Source: Gnetum montanum (taxonomy: Eukaryota > Streptophyta > Gnetopsida > Gnetales > Gnetaceae). From it: a DNA stretch of 64,000 nucleotides. The translations under genes were made by a program, and so were the position numbers. The stretch covers positions 62,001-126,000 of the forward strand of contig MNCI01003051.1 of NCBI GenBank assembly GCA_015680685.1, in the 5' to 3' direction. The stretch's first letter is position 1. Each line of letters begins with the position of its first letter. Below are positions 45,006-56,300 of the stretch, piece after piece. The notes beneath the pieces were generated by a model, which had not been told where the DNA came from, did no database searches, and worked only from the letters and a program-made list of their open reading frames with translations.

Positions 45006-45798
45006 GCACGAAGGCCGGCGACATGCATGAGCCATGAATCTTGGAGGAACACACACATCATCTGTCGGATAAAGCCTGTCTCAGCTTCCCGGTGCAGCGA
45101 GCTTCTTTGCTGTGAGATACCTGCATGTTTTCATAAGCTTTCTGCTTTGCCTTTAGCATCTACTGCATTCGATCATTTTTGGCATCTGATTCTTGGGAGT
45201 TAGGGTTTCAGTCGGCACCTTCTTCACACGTTGCATCCTTTATGGCACGTTACGATTTCAGTACATTAAAGCTTCAGGATCATTGCAGTTCATTGTTTAT
45301 GTTTGATTTGCAAAAGCAGTATTCCTCTTCGCAGAGTTGCGAAATGACGTGGCCAGGCCCTCATTTCGCTTTGGAAGACACTACCGAGGTGCCTTTTTAA
45401 TCTAGTCAGCCAATTCCTTCAGATAACTGATTCGGTTTTGCATTTTAATTGTAGCTTTCAAATTTTGCATGTTGCAAAAAAATGAACAGCAGTACTGTCA
45501 TAGACGCAGGTTTTTGTAGACAAGCGCACGGAAGATGGAGTCGAGGCGAAACCGTGGAAGGAATCTGCTTGTCGACTTCCAAAGAAAGCTTATCTACCAT
45601 TCGTTTTCAGGTTCTTCCTTCGATTGTGTATTTAGCATTGTATGCAATTTCTTAAAGCCTTTCTCATCTTTTCAATGGTTCATTTTCTTCGCTGCTTCAT
45701 TTTCTTTGGTGATAACTCCACTAGGTTCACCGTCGCATTAACTATTCCATTCCAGCAGTATTCTGTACAGGGGACCCATACAAAGCCTGTACAATCTG

Positions 45799-45804
45799 AA
45801 TAAA
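45799..45804 (+). terminator. Possible poly(A) signal of the MIR156 transcript
   Basis: AATAAA in CTGAATAAAGG, followed by T-rich DNA. It is the first good signal after the candidate intron. Confidence 0.4.
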
Positions 45805-45820
45805 GGTTAGCTTTATGCAT

Positions 45821-47447
45821 TATTTTTAACGGTAGTTGCTGATTCTTTATATCCTTGGAGAAAACGACCTTTGTTATGGATTGTCTGTTCCGTTTTAGAT
45901 GTTCTTTGCCCGCACCCTACAGTCTGGTACTAGTCATTCCTTGTAAGTTTTCATAGAACTCTTGGCTTTTCATCCGATAACTTGTGTATGGTAATTTCAG
46001 CAGTCACAGATAGCTGTCAACTATATGTCGTGATTCATAAGCATTGAGAGAACAGTTTCTGCATTGACATACTACTTCTTTTGTCCTCATATAAAACCAC
46101 TGAAACTGTACTGTCTTATTGTCTGGTCTTGATTCATTCGTTTGTTTTTATCTCTGCAGACACTTTGATCACATCTAGTTCATTTGAGTTTCTTAAAAAT
46201 AGAAAAAAGAAACTAAAACAAAAAAGTGAAAAAACAAAGCAAATAATCAACATTCTTTAGGACATTTATAACTGCCTATAAAGTGTCCATGGGTTTACTC
46301 AAACTAGATATCAAAAAAATGAACAACCGAATAATGTTTAACCTTCTTCTTATATGTATGTGTGCGTTATACGATACTTGGACTGTGCAAGTCACTTGTT
46401 TTCAGAAAATAAACTCGGACTCGACGAGTCCAGTAACTCACAGGGACGAGTCCAGTAACTCACAGGGACGAGTCCTGTGTAACTCACAGCAAGGTTGAAT
46501 GACCCATAGAAAATTAGATTTTCAGCTCTTTGACCCTGTCAAATATTCTCAAATTATTCTCAAATTCTGAACCGCTTGTGAGTCGCAAGTTACTCGGCTG
46601 GGCAAAAACACCATATTTGGTTGTTTTAATTTCTTTGTTTGCTAAATTTAACAAACTGTAGCGCATTATTTCTGATCACCACCTAACTAAGCAGGCTTCG
46701 ATATTTAATTTGCTTCCCTACTCATGAGACAAATGTGTTGGACATCGAACAATGTTCACAACTTATTCACACCGTATGGTTCTGCCATACATAAAACTTG
46801 ATGCTGTTTTCTCTGCGATACATTTATGTTATTCCATGTTTATTTTCGAGGGCAAAGGCCAGTATTTTATCACGTTCTTATATCACATCATTCTACAAAT
46901 GTTCTTAATTTCTTATATTTTTTCAGGTTATTTGAATTGATATCAGTAGTATATGCTACCGTCTTCTATAAAAAAAAGTTTATTTAGACTTGTTGATGTA
47001 TTCAAATGCAGAAATTTTGCTGCCGGTGTCATATACGTTGTAAAACACTAAGAATTCTCAAATTTACTTTTTAAGATTTTTATCTTTACCTGAACCAGTT
47101 TGTCACTACGACAATATAGGATCATGACATTTTTAGATCCTCATGTCTCTTCAACCTTGGAAAAATGCATAAATGTCCATCCATAAGTTTCATCATCCAG
47201 AGGCTCAATGCTTATCTAAGGATCATCACTTCAATGTTCATTCCACCAAGGCCAAATGGTGGAAGGGTGGTGGATGAGCCAAAGCCTAACCTCTTTAGAG
47301 TAGTTTTACTCAAGCTTTAACCCAAGTCTTACCACTTGAGAAATAAGCACCTTATCATCGCTAACTAGTAGAGCCATGTAGCTTCAAGTTATTTTTGAAT
47401 AGATGAGTTATGATATATCTATGAAGATAAAAAAATGCTTGTATATA
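45821..47447. other. Intergenic sequence downstream of MIR156
   Basis: No gene is recognised. The composition drifts back to AT-rich. On the minus strand, 47345-47290 has GTGGTAAGACTTGGGTT, similar to a tRNA-type A box of plant SINEs, but no B box follows. Confidence 0.4.
46423..46489. repeat. 22-bp tandem repeat, three copies
   Basis: GACGAGTCCAGTAACTCACA starts at 46423 and 46445; a third copy at 46467 has a small insertion (GACGAGTCCTGTGTAACTCA). Confidence 0.9.
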
Positions 47448-47630
47448 ATAATGAGATGTTAGCCTAGTGGTAAGACTTTGATTTGAAAGCTCTAAGTCAT
47501 GGGTTCAATTCTATTGGGCAATTCTACGTTCTAAAGTTATAATATAAAGTTCTAATTGGACTATATATCTTTGGGTGTACTTATATTACAATTATTTTGG
47601 GTGCCTCCACTCCAAAAAAAGAAAAAAAAA
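47448..47630 (+). mobile_element. tRNA-derived SINE
   Basis: The head has an A-box-like TAGCCTAGTGGTAAGAC (47459-47475) and a B box GGGTTCAATTC (47501-47511), the usual spacing of a pol III promoter. About 110 bp of unrelated body follow and it ends in an A-rich tail (AAAAAAAGAAAAAAAAAG). The length of about 180 bp fits plant SINEs. A true tRNA is excluded because the acceptor and anticodon stems do not close. Confidence 0.7.
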
Positions 47631-48163
47631 GTTTGTCAAATTGTTTGGATTAGAATAGTAAGCATTTTCTCTAGGCTATGGTAGTTCATAGTATCTTGGA
47701 CTTTCTTCTTTGGCAAAATGTTGTGTATAATGTTTCTTGCTTAATTGTAGCTTTTTAATTCCCAGTACTTTTATCTTATGCCATGATTATTATTGTTTTG
47801 CTTTTAAAGTAGTATTCAAAGGACAACGGTCATAGCATTAACTGAATATATTTTAATGCATTTTTATCATCTACAGAATATATTTATGTCGCAACATTTT
47901 CCTTTTGCATTGCTACCTTTTTTTTACTAATCACATGATTCTTTTTATTTTTAGAAAGTAAAAATAAGATTTTGATTATGCTAACACTAAAATCCTTGGA
48001 CTACACTAATTAAATACATGGAGCTTTAAAAATCAAGTGACATTATCAATATTCTATTACCATATGTTTTTGTGAATTATTTTTCGTCCAAAATTTCATT
48101 ATTTTTTACAAAATTGTTTTGTATGACTCTTTGATACATTTAACATGATCAATATGTTTACAT

Positions 48164-48322
48164 TTTTTTGTTTTTTTGTTTTTCTTAGTTTGTAATTAGA
48201 TTTTTCTTTATTATCAATTTCTCATGAAAGTTATCTAAGGCTTTTTGTTTTTTTGTTTTTCTTAGTTTGTAATTAGATTTTTCTTTATTATCAATTTCTC
48301 ATGAAAGTTATCTAAGGCTTTA
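48164..48322. repeat. Tandem duplication, 77-bp period
   Basis: CTTAGTTTGTAATTAG occurs at 48184 and 48261. The copies, including 'tcatgaaagttatctaaggc', are nearly identical. Confidence 0.9.
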
Positions 48323-48679
48323 TGTTTGCTTTTTTCTACTAATATTCCACTAATGATGTATATAAGTCATTGGTTCATTCAAATTTTGGGCTACCTTTCT
48401 CATAATTGAAGTTTTGCTTTGTAGTAATGTAAAAATGGGATATTAAAGTCATTTATGCCAATTATTATTCTCGTTTCATTTTTTCTATTGTTGAGTTTTC
48501 ATTTTTTCTATTGTTGAGTTAGGCAATGCTTCAATGGTGCATGGTACCTTAGATATAGGATCATTTATATGTACTCATGCACTCTTGATTATTTATAACT
48601 GTACTCTAGATTTTGATATCAACTATGAAGAGTATTCTAAAGTTGTTAAAGTTATTTAATTTTTCACTTATTTTTTATA

Positions 48680-48960
48680 AAGCTTAGCAAAATATTGGTA
48701 GTCTGAATCTATTTCTATACCATTTGATTCTCATAGACATTGTTTCGGTAAATTTTTAACTGTAACAAGAAATTGATATTTCAAGTAGGTAAGAAGATTT
48801 ATATTTAGCCAATCATATTTCATAATATTCCTAATTGTTGCAACTTTCTTAAGTGTGATGAAGGACATTTGTTTAATGCTTGTCCTTTTCTAGTTAAGAA
48901 AAAAGATGTTGAGAAAAAAAAATGTGTTGAAGTTGAGGATAGGGAAAAAAAATGAAATTG
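48680..48960 (+). pseudogene. Fragment of a LINE ORF1-like protein with a zinc knuckle
   Basis: A frame near 48835-48930 reads CCNFLKCDEGHLFNACPFLV followed by KKKDVEKKK, like the C..C...GH....CP knuckle with a Lys-rich tail at the end of plant LINE ORF1 proteins. The knuckle has one residue fewer than the C-x2-C-x4-H-x4-C consensus. Only this end is readable. Confidence 0.4.
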
Positions 48961-49902
48961 AAGATACCAAAAATGAAGTTACTATCAATGATAAGAATGA
49001 TCAAAGGGCAATGAAGAAGTTAAACAAACTTTTATGAATATTTTTTAGAAAAAGTAATGATCACTACAATTAGGCAACCTATAATGAAAACTTTTCCTCA
49101 TCTAACAAAAATATTGTTAACTTAAGATTAAAATTTATATTTAAAAGTCCCCTAACATTAATGGCAAATAGTCTTAATGCATGTCAACTGTGATGGACAA
49201 GTTATGCTATTATTTCTTATTGGATTTTCCTCTTACAAAAGTTGGCATTTCACTAAACCTTTCTATTGCTACCTTAAATTCTTTTGCTATTTTAATTTTA
49301 AGCACCAAGATTAAAAGTCATGCAAATGTTGTTGGGCTAGTTTATTTTGTCTACCAATGATTAATTTTCTTATCTTGCTTTTTCAGATATTTTACAATTC
49401 TAAATTTGTACACTTGAATAGATGTCTAAAATATGGCACTTTTTTACTTTCCATTATTCTTGTTTGCTACTTGATTTTAAGACATGATATACTTTAAATT
49501 TTTTTATTATTAATATTATTTTTGAGGTTTAACAATTTTCCTAATTTTGTACTTTTTTTTCTATTTTGTACATTAGTTTATTTTCTTGGTTGTTACTTTA
49601 TTGTCATTCTTTAAATCATTTTTTCTTGTTTTGCATGGCATGTTGCAATTCACTACTATATCTTTGGGATGTATTTTTTGTCTTTTTATTTAACCTAAAA
49701 CATTCTTTTTAATTTTCTGAATGCAACTTTCTATTTGTCCCAATCCAAATTTCAGGTACTTTCTTAAATTTGATGATTAATTTTACTTATTAAATTCAAC
49801 CTACTTTTAACAATTTTAGCTTAGTATTAGTTTTTTCTACCATCGCCATTTAAAATTTTTAACAGTATTTTTCCGTTAGAGATGGAGCCCTAGTGTATCT
49901 CG

Positions 49903-50030
49903 AGTACAACCCATAGAAGTGCAAAAGGTCCAAAGTCTTAAGGGCATTGCAAAATAATAAAGTTGTACAACCCATAGAAGCGCAAAAGGTCCAAGGGCAT
50001 TGCAAAATAATAAAGTTTTTTTTTTTTTTG
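49903..50030. repeat. Tandem duplication, 62-bp period
   Basis: GTACAACCCATAGAAG is at 49903 and 49965. The second copy lacks about 13 bp ('aagtcttaa' region) and is followed by a run of T. Confidence 0.85.
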
Positions 50031-50920
50031 CAAAGATGAGAAGGATTTTAATATCTCCTTGTAATTCTCAAAGCTCATTGGTTTGGTAAATATAACCACT
50101 TATATTTCTTTGCACAAAGAGAAAAGTTTACTTTATCACACCATGCATATTAATTTAGGTTCAAATATTTCTTCCTTAGGAAAAGAAAGTGAATTATTTT
50201 TTTTAACTTTATTCTTAGATATTTATGAAGATTCTAAAATTAAGATTTAAGTATGAATGTAGATTTTGTTGTGTTGGAAAATGTTTTAAAAAGATATCAT
50301 GCATTTTGCATTAGTTTATATTTTATATTTATGCCTAGTTATTTGGATCTAAAATTAATTTTTTATACATAAAAATATATTTCTTATGGTTTGGTAGAAT
50401 TGCTTTGTATATGGAATATTGTGTAATTTTTTGTTTATAAAAATGCTCATAAATTGATAGTTTTTATTACATATAAAGGGATTCAAAATATTGATGTTAG
50501 GTTGGAAAAGGAAATAAAACTTTGTACCTTAGGCAATGGGAAGAGAGTTTTAGTTAGTATGTTTTAGTTTTAGATCACTGTGTTTTAATTTTAGATTAGT
50601 ATTTTTGATTAAGTTGAAGTTAAAATCTTATGATTAAAATCTAACATGAAAATGGTTTATAGAACTTTATTATTTAAAAGAAGGATACATTTTGGAAGTA
50701 CTTGAAATTAGTATTATATGTATGGTAAATGATAGGTTCATAAATATGTTTTAAATTTGTAAGAACTTAGATGTTATTATTTTTTATTTATATAATTTTA
50801 TGTTTTTAATATTTAGAATTTAAACATTTAGTGATGATGAGGTATCCCATGGCAATTTGTAAATCCTTTGTAAGTCCTAGATTTGGCAAGTGATTCACAT
50901 GCCCTATGTTTGTTGTCTAG

Positions 50921-51068
50921 CTTGTTAGGGTAAGGTTCTTGGTCTCTCGAGATGCATCTTTGCCCCTTATGTCTCTCGAGCTTGTTAGGGTAAGGTTTTA
51001 GGGTAAGGTTCTTGGTCTCTTGAGATGCATCTTTGCCCCTTATGTCTCTTGAGCTTGTTAGGGTAAGG
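50921..51068. repeat. Tandem duplication, about 74-bp period
   Basis: CTTGGTCTCTYGAGATGCAT and CTTGTTAGGGTAAGG recur. The copies differ at paired C/T sites (TCTCGAG versus TCTTGAG). Confidence 0.85.
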
Positions 51069-51298
51069 CTATGTGAATGATTCCAAGCTCTTTAGGATGA
51101 TTTTGGGTTCATTTAGATGTCTTTCGGTCCTTCTAGCATGCCTCCTTAGATTTTAACTTTCATTAGGATCCAATGTGTAGGGGTGAAGTGTTGACTACCT
51201 TGTGTCAATGTAGGGGCATTGATGCACTCCCTCCTAGCCTAGTTTGGCCTTCTGTGCTTTTCGTGTGACTAGGATCAGTTTAGGTTGCTTTAACAGAT

Positions 51299-51608
51299 GA
51301 GTTCTTAGACACATCATAAGCATAAGCATAAAATTATAAAATACAAAATTATGAGATTTTTTTGTTACAATCTATTTTAGATTCATTAAATGCAATGATA
51401 TACATGTGTATTCTTGGCAATTCACATAACATTTTCTTTGAAGCTTAACACATGAGTTCTTAGACACATCATAAGCATAAGCATAAAATTATAAAATACA
51501 AAATTATAAGATTTTTTTCATGTGTTACAATCTATTTTAGATTCATTAAATGCAATGATATACATGTGTATTCTTGGCAATTCACATAACATTTTCTTTG
51601 AAGCTTAC
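51299..51608. repeat. Tandem duplication, 155-bp period
   Basis: GAGTTCTTAGACACATCATA starts at 51299 and 51454. The copies are almost identical to the shared 'tttctttgaagctta' end. Confidence 0.9.
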
Positions 51609-51622
51609 AACTGAATTGCATT

Positions 51623-51855
51623 GTGTTTTGTATGATAAATTTCATTGGTCCAAAACTTGCAAGATCCATATCATTGGTGCTTTTACTAGAGAAGGTATTG
51701 GTGAATTATTTGAAAATACTTGTACATTCACAATTTTCGTGTTTTGTATGATAAATTTCATTGGTCCAAAACTTGCAAGATCCATATCATTGGTGCTTTT
51801 ACTAGAGAAGGTATTGGTGAATTATTTGAAAATACTTGTACATTCACAATTTTCT
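51623..51855. repeat. Tandem duplication, 116-bp period
   Basis: GTGTTTTGTATGATAAATTT starts at 51623 and 51739, adjacent to the 155-bp duplication. Because 116 is not a multiple of three, the open frame across it reads the second copy in another frame, so that ORF is an artefact. Confidence 0.9.
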
Positions 51856-52689
51856 TTTTTGAGTTGATTTTATAGAAAATAAACCATCAAAGTAACCATG
51901 GTTGAATTGAATAGTGAAAATAGATTGAAGTAAAAACGTTAGTTGGTCCAAATAACTTTCAAAAACATGGTGAATGAACCAACACCTCCTATTGTGATAA
52001 AATTTCATCATGATGCACATAAACAATTTTGCAAAGAACCTAGAAAATTTTCTCCTTTCGCCTTTGAAGAGGCTTTATCCAATCAAGGCTTCATCAAGTA
52101 TTTGGCACATTATGAACCCATATCATCCAAATAATCATAGTATGCTACTTATGAAAATTATGAGTTTCGTAATATGATGACGAAGTAGGAGTATGAGTGC
52201 ATAGATGCTACGAAGTAGATTGGACCTTCTCTTTGATACTTTCATTGCTACATCATGAATAATTCTAGGAGAAGCAAGTTTATGCATTTTTTTGTCTAAG
52301 AGCTATACTTCTTGTGATTTGAAGCACCTCATTATTCTTCCCACCTTAATGCATTGAGGAAAGAATAATAAAAAAGGTTGATATGAATGACATTTCCACG
52401 TTTAGTGGGCAATTGAATGATGATTCATAGCTTCATGTCCAAACATTTGTTAGTCCACCTTTTTCCCACACACTCATTCATACTAAAATATGGTGTCAAT
52501 CTCACCCACCCAATTTCATCTCTTCTTGGGTAGTCATGTTAAAAGCTTTCAATGTTAGATTTTAGTCTTATGTCCAAGTTGCAAACCTTAAGTGTTTGAA
52601 TTTTTGCTATATTGTTGCAATACTAATTTTTAGGAAGATCAACCTCAAATTCTAAGTATGAGAGAATTTTATTTACCTAGAGTATGTGT

Positions 52690-53680
52690 AGGAGGCATTT
52701 GGCCATGTAATAAATTCTACTTCATAAGTGAATAAGTTGATGCATAAGAAGAGCTCATGATGTAGATTTTTTGTCATCATTGTCTCCTACCCAATCAACA
52801 TTTGAATATGGATGAAGCTTATTATCTCCTTTACTAAATTACATCCTAAAGTTGCAAGTTTTTCTACAAGTTTTTCTACATGCTTGAGGAGATACGCAAG
52901 TGCTTGCATGTGAGATTGTCTTAGCTCTTGCATGAATCTACATAGGTATGATATTGCATATTCTAAATCTGGTCTAGTGTGGTAGAGAAATCAAAGTAAT
53001 CCAATAATGGTTCTATACATGGTTGCATTTATGAAAGGAGTTTTGTCTTTCCTGTTTAACTTTAAACTATATGGAAAAGAACTATTGACTAGCTTCTCAT
53101 TCTTTACATTGTGTTTTTCAATGATGAAATTTGTGTATTTCGTTTGATGAATTTTCATGCTCTCCTTATCTTCATTTACTTCAATTCCTATGAAGTATTT
53201 GAGTTCTCCAAGGTTCTCATTTTGAATTTAGTTTTCATGTCATTCTTGAAATTTGTTGCTAGCCTTTTATTAATGGCAATAAAGATAATTTCATCTACTT
53301 ATAGTGATATGATGATGAAATTATATCCTTCATTCTTGAAATAGTTTTGGTTCAAACATGGAATTTTGATAATTCTTTCCAATGAGATATTATTAGTTCT
53401 CTAGATCATGCCATGAGTGCTTGCTTCAAGTCATAAATCTTTGTTGAGTTTGCATACTTTTTTCTCTTTTCTTTTGATAATATAACCGTTGGGCTAGTAG
53501 ATATTTACTTCTTCTTTGATGTATCCATTTATAAACACTCATTTGACATCCATTTATTGAATCCTTAGATCTTTATGTGTTAGTATAAAGAGAATGAGCT
53601 TGATGGTTTCAAATCTAGCCATTGGTGCACCTCCTCTTGCATATGAATATCCTAACTACCATCTTCAACTAGTGTATTTT
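52690..53680 (-). pseudogene. Ty1/copia RT-RNase H fragment, minus strand
   Basis: Near 53600-53490 the minus strand reads MARFETIKL, then MDVKCVFINGYIKEEV, the conserved copia RT motif (QMDVK.AFLNG.L.EEV). Near 53310-53270 YKDDIIF-like residues are decayed. At about 52800-52740 YSNVDWVGDNDDKKSTS corresponds to the RNase H motif YSDADWAGD..DR+STSG. Stops and frame changes occur throughout, and LTRs are not found. It is the only copia sequence seen in the window. Confidence 0.7.
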
Positions 53681-54148
53681 GAGGATTAAGAACAAGAGGA
53701 GTATTGGTAAGATTTTAGCTTCATTTGCTCTTTTTTTGTGCATCACAGTAGCACATAATTCATGAACAACAAATCATGATCATGAATCTGCACTAGTTTT
53801 AAATTGCAAACCATAGCTCTGTATCCTAGAGTAGATCCAAGATGAACTACACCTCAACAGTCATAGCACCTACACACATAGCATAAGCATAGAACACAAG
53901 TTAGTCCATGGGTTAGAAGCATAGTAACTATGCTCCATGAAATCATATAAGTGACGTGACAAACATAACACACACACACATACACACACAACCATCTATG
54001 ACCAAAATAAGCATGAGTAATCACACAAAAGACATTGTTCTCCTAAAAGAGCTAAGAGATGTTTCTACTCGAATATATCTAATTCTAAATCTTTGAGTTC
54101 AGCAAAATGTACCGGTTGTTCATTCCAAAAGCTCTTGGCAAGGTCGGT

Positions 54149-54197
54149 CTTCGTCCAATCACCATCCCCCACCTTCGTCCAATCACCATCCCCCACC
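54149..54197. repeat. 24-bp tandem duplication
   Basis: CTTCGTCCAATCACCATCCC occurs at 54149 and 54173. Confidence 0.9.
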
Positions 54198-54566
54198 TCT
54201 TCCTGAGAGCCAAGTTTCGGGCCCGTCAGCCATTATAAGTTCTTTATCACTTGTACATGTTATATTGTTCTCGAGCGTTATGATAGTAAACTTGTATTAA
54301 GATGTATTGCTAGAAGATCTCCTTCTTGACGTGCAATACACACCTTTTGTTTTGCATTAGAGGCTTTGAAGAAAAGGGTGATGGCCTAAGCATTAAAGTC
54401 AAAGCTCCTCTACTAAGCTACATATCCTTATGACATAGTACAAAAAGGAATTAATGTCAATGTAGTTCTTGGTAATGGTTGTAACAATAGTGAACTCATA
54501 AGGATATCCACAGTCCTCATGTCCCTATTTTATAGGAAAACATACTTCAATCCACCAACAAGGCAT

Positions 54567-54655
54567 GTGTCGTGTGACACTGTAATGGATGAGGGTGAGC
54601 CAGCATAGCCTGCAAGTGTCGTGTGACACTGTAATGGATGAGGGTGAGCAACAAT
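54567..54655. repeat. 49-bp tandem duplication
   Basis: GTGTCGTGTGACACTGTAAT starts at 54567 and 54616. The unit begins with the palindrome GTGTCGTGTGACAC-like sequence. Confidence 0.9.
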
Positions 54656-55814
54656 AGTTGTAGGATGACAAGTAGCATTGCATGTTACTAGTAGTAATGG
54701 CCTCAGGCTATAGTTGTGTGACACCTCATAAGGTTGCATAACCCTATGTAGTGTTCTATAATCCAGTGTAGGATTACGGCTCCATATGGGGTTACACGGT
54801 CCCTTAGGGTGCTAGCACAATCCTTATGTACTAGTGTGGCTTCTTGGGCTATGCATCCAATAATTTTTTTTAATTATTATTTTTATTTTAGTTTTTTAAT
54901 TTTTTAATTTAAAATATCATACACACACATACCAAGTAGGTTGGCATGGTAACTAGCTAAGTAGGTCTAGTTACGTTTAGTGGTTTAGAGGTTATAGATT
55001 CAATTTCTCTTCCCTCCCTCCCAAAATTTTGAAACTAAAATTTTATTGTATTTTTAACTTTATAAAATTTTTTAATTTAATTTAATTTTAAGCATGCTTC
55101 ACAAAAAAATTCAAACTTCGCTATCTTCCAAACTATAAGTCCAATCAAGTAAAAATTTATAACATTGGAATCATCTCATCAAACACTACATATTGGATGT
55201 GGTTTTAGGGTTCAAAATCTAGGTTAAATTTTTATGAATTTGAAGGATTAAAATGACATAATTTTTATTGAATTAACATGTGTAATATGGCCAATGTGAA
55301 TAATTAAGACTCTTAAGAAATATACTTTGATTATTACATGATGGAAGATTCTACTAATTGGATAAGGATTATGAAACTTGGATTAATTGGCTCTAAGGAG
55401 AAGGTTAACAAGGTAGAACATCATGAAGTTATCTAATGAGTATGAATTACCCTATTAATCAATTAGTAAGATCTCTAAATTAGTAAGTCACAAGGATCTC
55501 TAGACAACTTGATTTTCTTATGTTCCTCAATTATTTGGATAAGGTATGCAATATCAAGTTATAGGGATTTTTGTTTAGGGATAGTAATATTCATAGCAAG
55601 ATAGAGTCTTAGAATACCTTGACTATGGGTTACTAGCCTCATAGCCAAGACACAACCCTTAGACAAGTAAGAAAAAATTCTAATATTATGACAAGATGGG
55701 TAAGAGTTACCTTGAATAAAGTTACTCTTATCTTACTAGAGTTTCTTATAGTTGGTGTATCTTATTGGTGTGTAGTTAGGGCTCTTTAAACATGCCAAGA
55801 AAGCATCTAACAAT
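54656..55814. other. AT-rich intergenic sequence
   Basis: No gene seen. 54970-55005 (GTTTAGTGGTTTAGAGG then AGATTCAATTTC) weakly resembles a SINE head, but is not convincing. Confidence 0.4.
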
Positions 55815-56300
55815 GACTCATGATTCTCCTTGGATCATGGCTCATGGTTCATCATTAGATTATACGTTCCATTCTAAATGTTATGGTTAGTCACCATTCT
55901 AAATGTTATGGCAAATATCAGATATACGTCACAATCAACATTATGTGTAACAAGCATTGCAAGAAAAATGTGGAAGAAAATAGAAAGAAAGATTTATTAA
56001 TATGGAGTAGTGTATCTAGATTATGCTCTAAGGGTTTCTTCACGTTATCTTCCTTCAACATCTATTCCTTGGAGGCAATCTAACATTGCCATCATGGTTA
56101 GGCTTGTAATCAACTAGAAGGGATGGTTAGTCACCTTCCTATCTTGCTTCACTTGACACTCATTACTCACATTTACTTGCTTCACACCTTCATGCTAGCA
56201 TGACCTCTAATTCCTACATATAGACACCTCAAGTTAAATCGCCAAAGATTACCTTAAGAGACATGCCCTTTTAGGCCCTATTGCATCATTTGTTATGGAG
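55815..56300. repeat. Dispersed repeat R1, second copy
   Basis: It aligns by eye with 2385-2900 in the same orientation: 'ctccttggatcatgg', 'atatacgtcacaatcaac', 'tatgctctaagggtttctt' and 'gcatgacctctaatt'. It contains a short local duplication (CATTCTAAATGTTATGG twice, 55871 and 55896). No ORF. Confidence 0.55.

Larger units (their letters stand above)
43965..45820 (+). ncRNA. MIR156: Putative MIR156 primary transcript
   Basis: The proposed non-coding transcript starts after the TATA box at 43933. It contains the hairpin, a candidate intron at 44773-45005 (AAAAG/GTAATT ... TTGACAG/GCACG, with a T-rich stretch before the acceptor) and ends after AATAAA at 45799-45804. Other short open frames in it have no recognisable product and would be incidental to a pri-miRNA. 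Plant MIR156 primary transcripts are made by RNA polymerase II and are often spliced. Ends and intron are predicted from signals only. Confidence 0.5.

Noticed and set aside
47459-47511. Possible tRNA gene
   Set aside because: A and B boxes are present but acceptor and anticodon stems do not pair, and an A-rich tail follows, so a SINE is the better reading.
51574-51867. 97-codon open frame on the plus strand
   Set aside because: It spans two copies of a 116-bp duplication that are read in different frames, so it does not encode a conserved protein.
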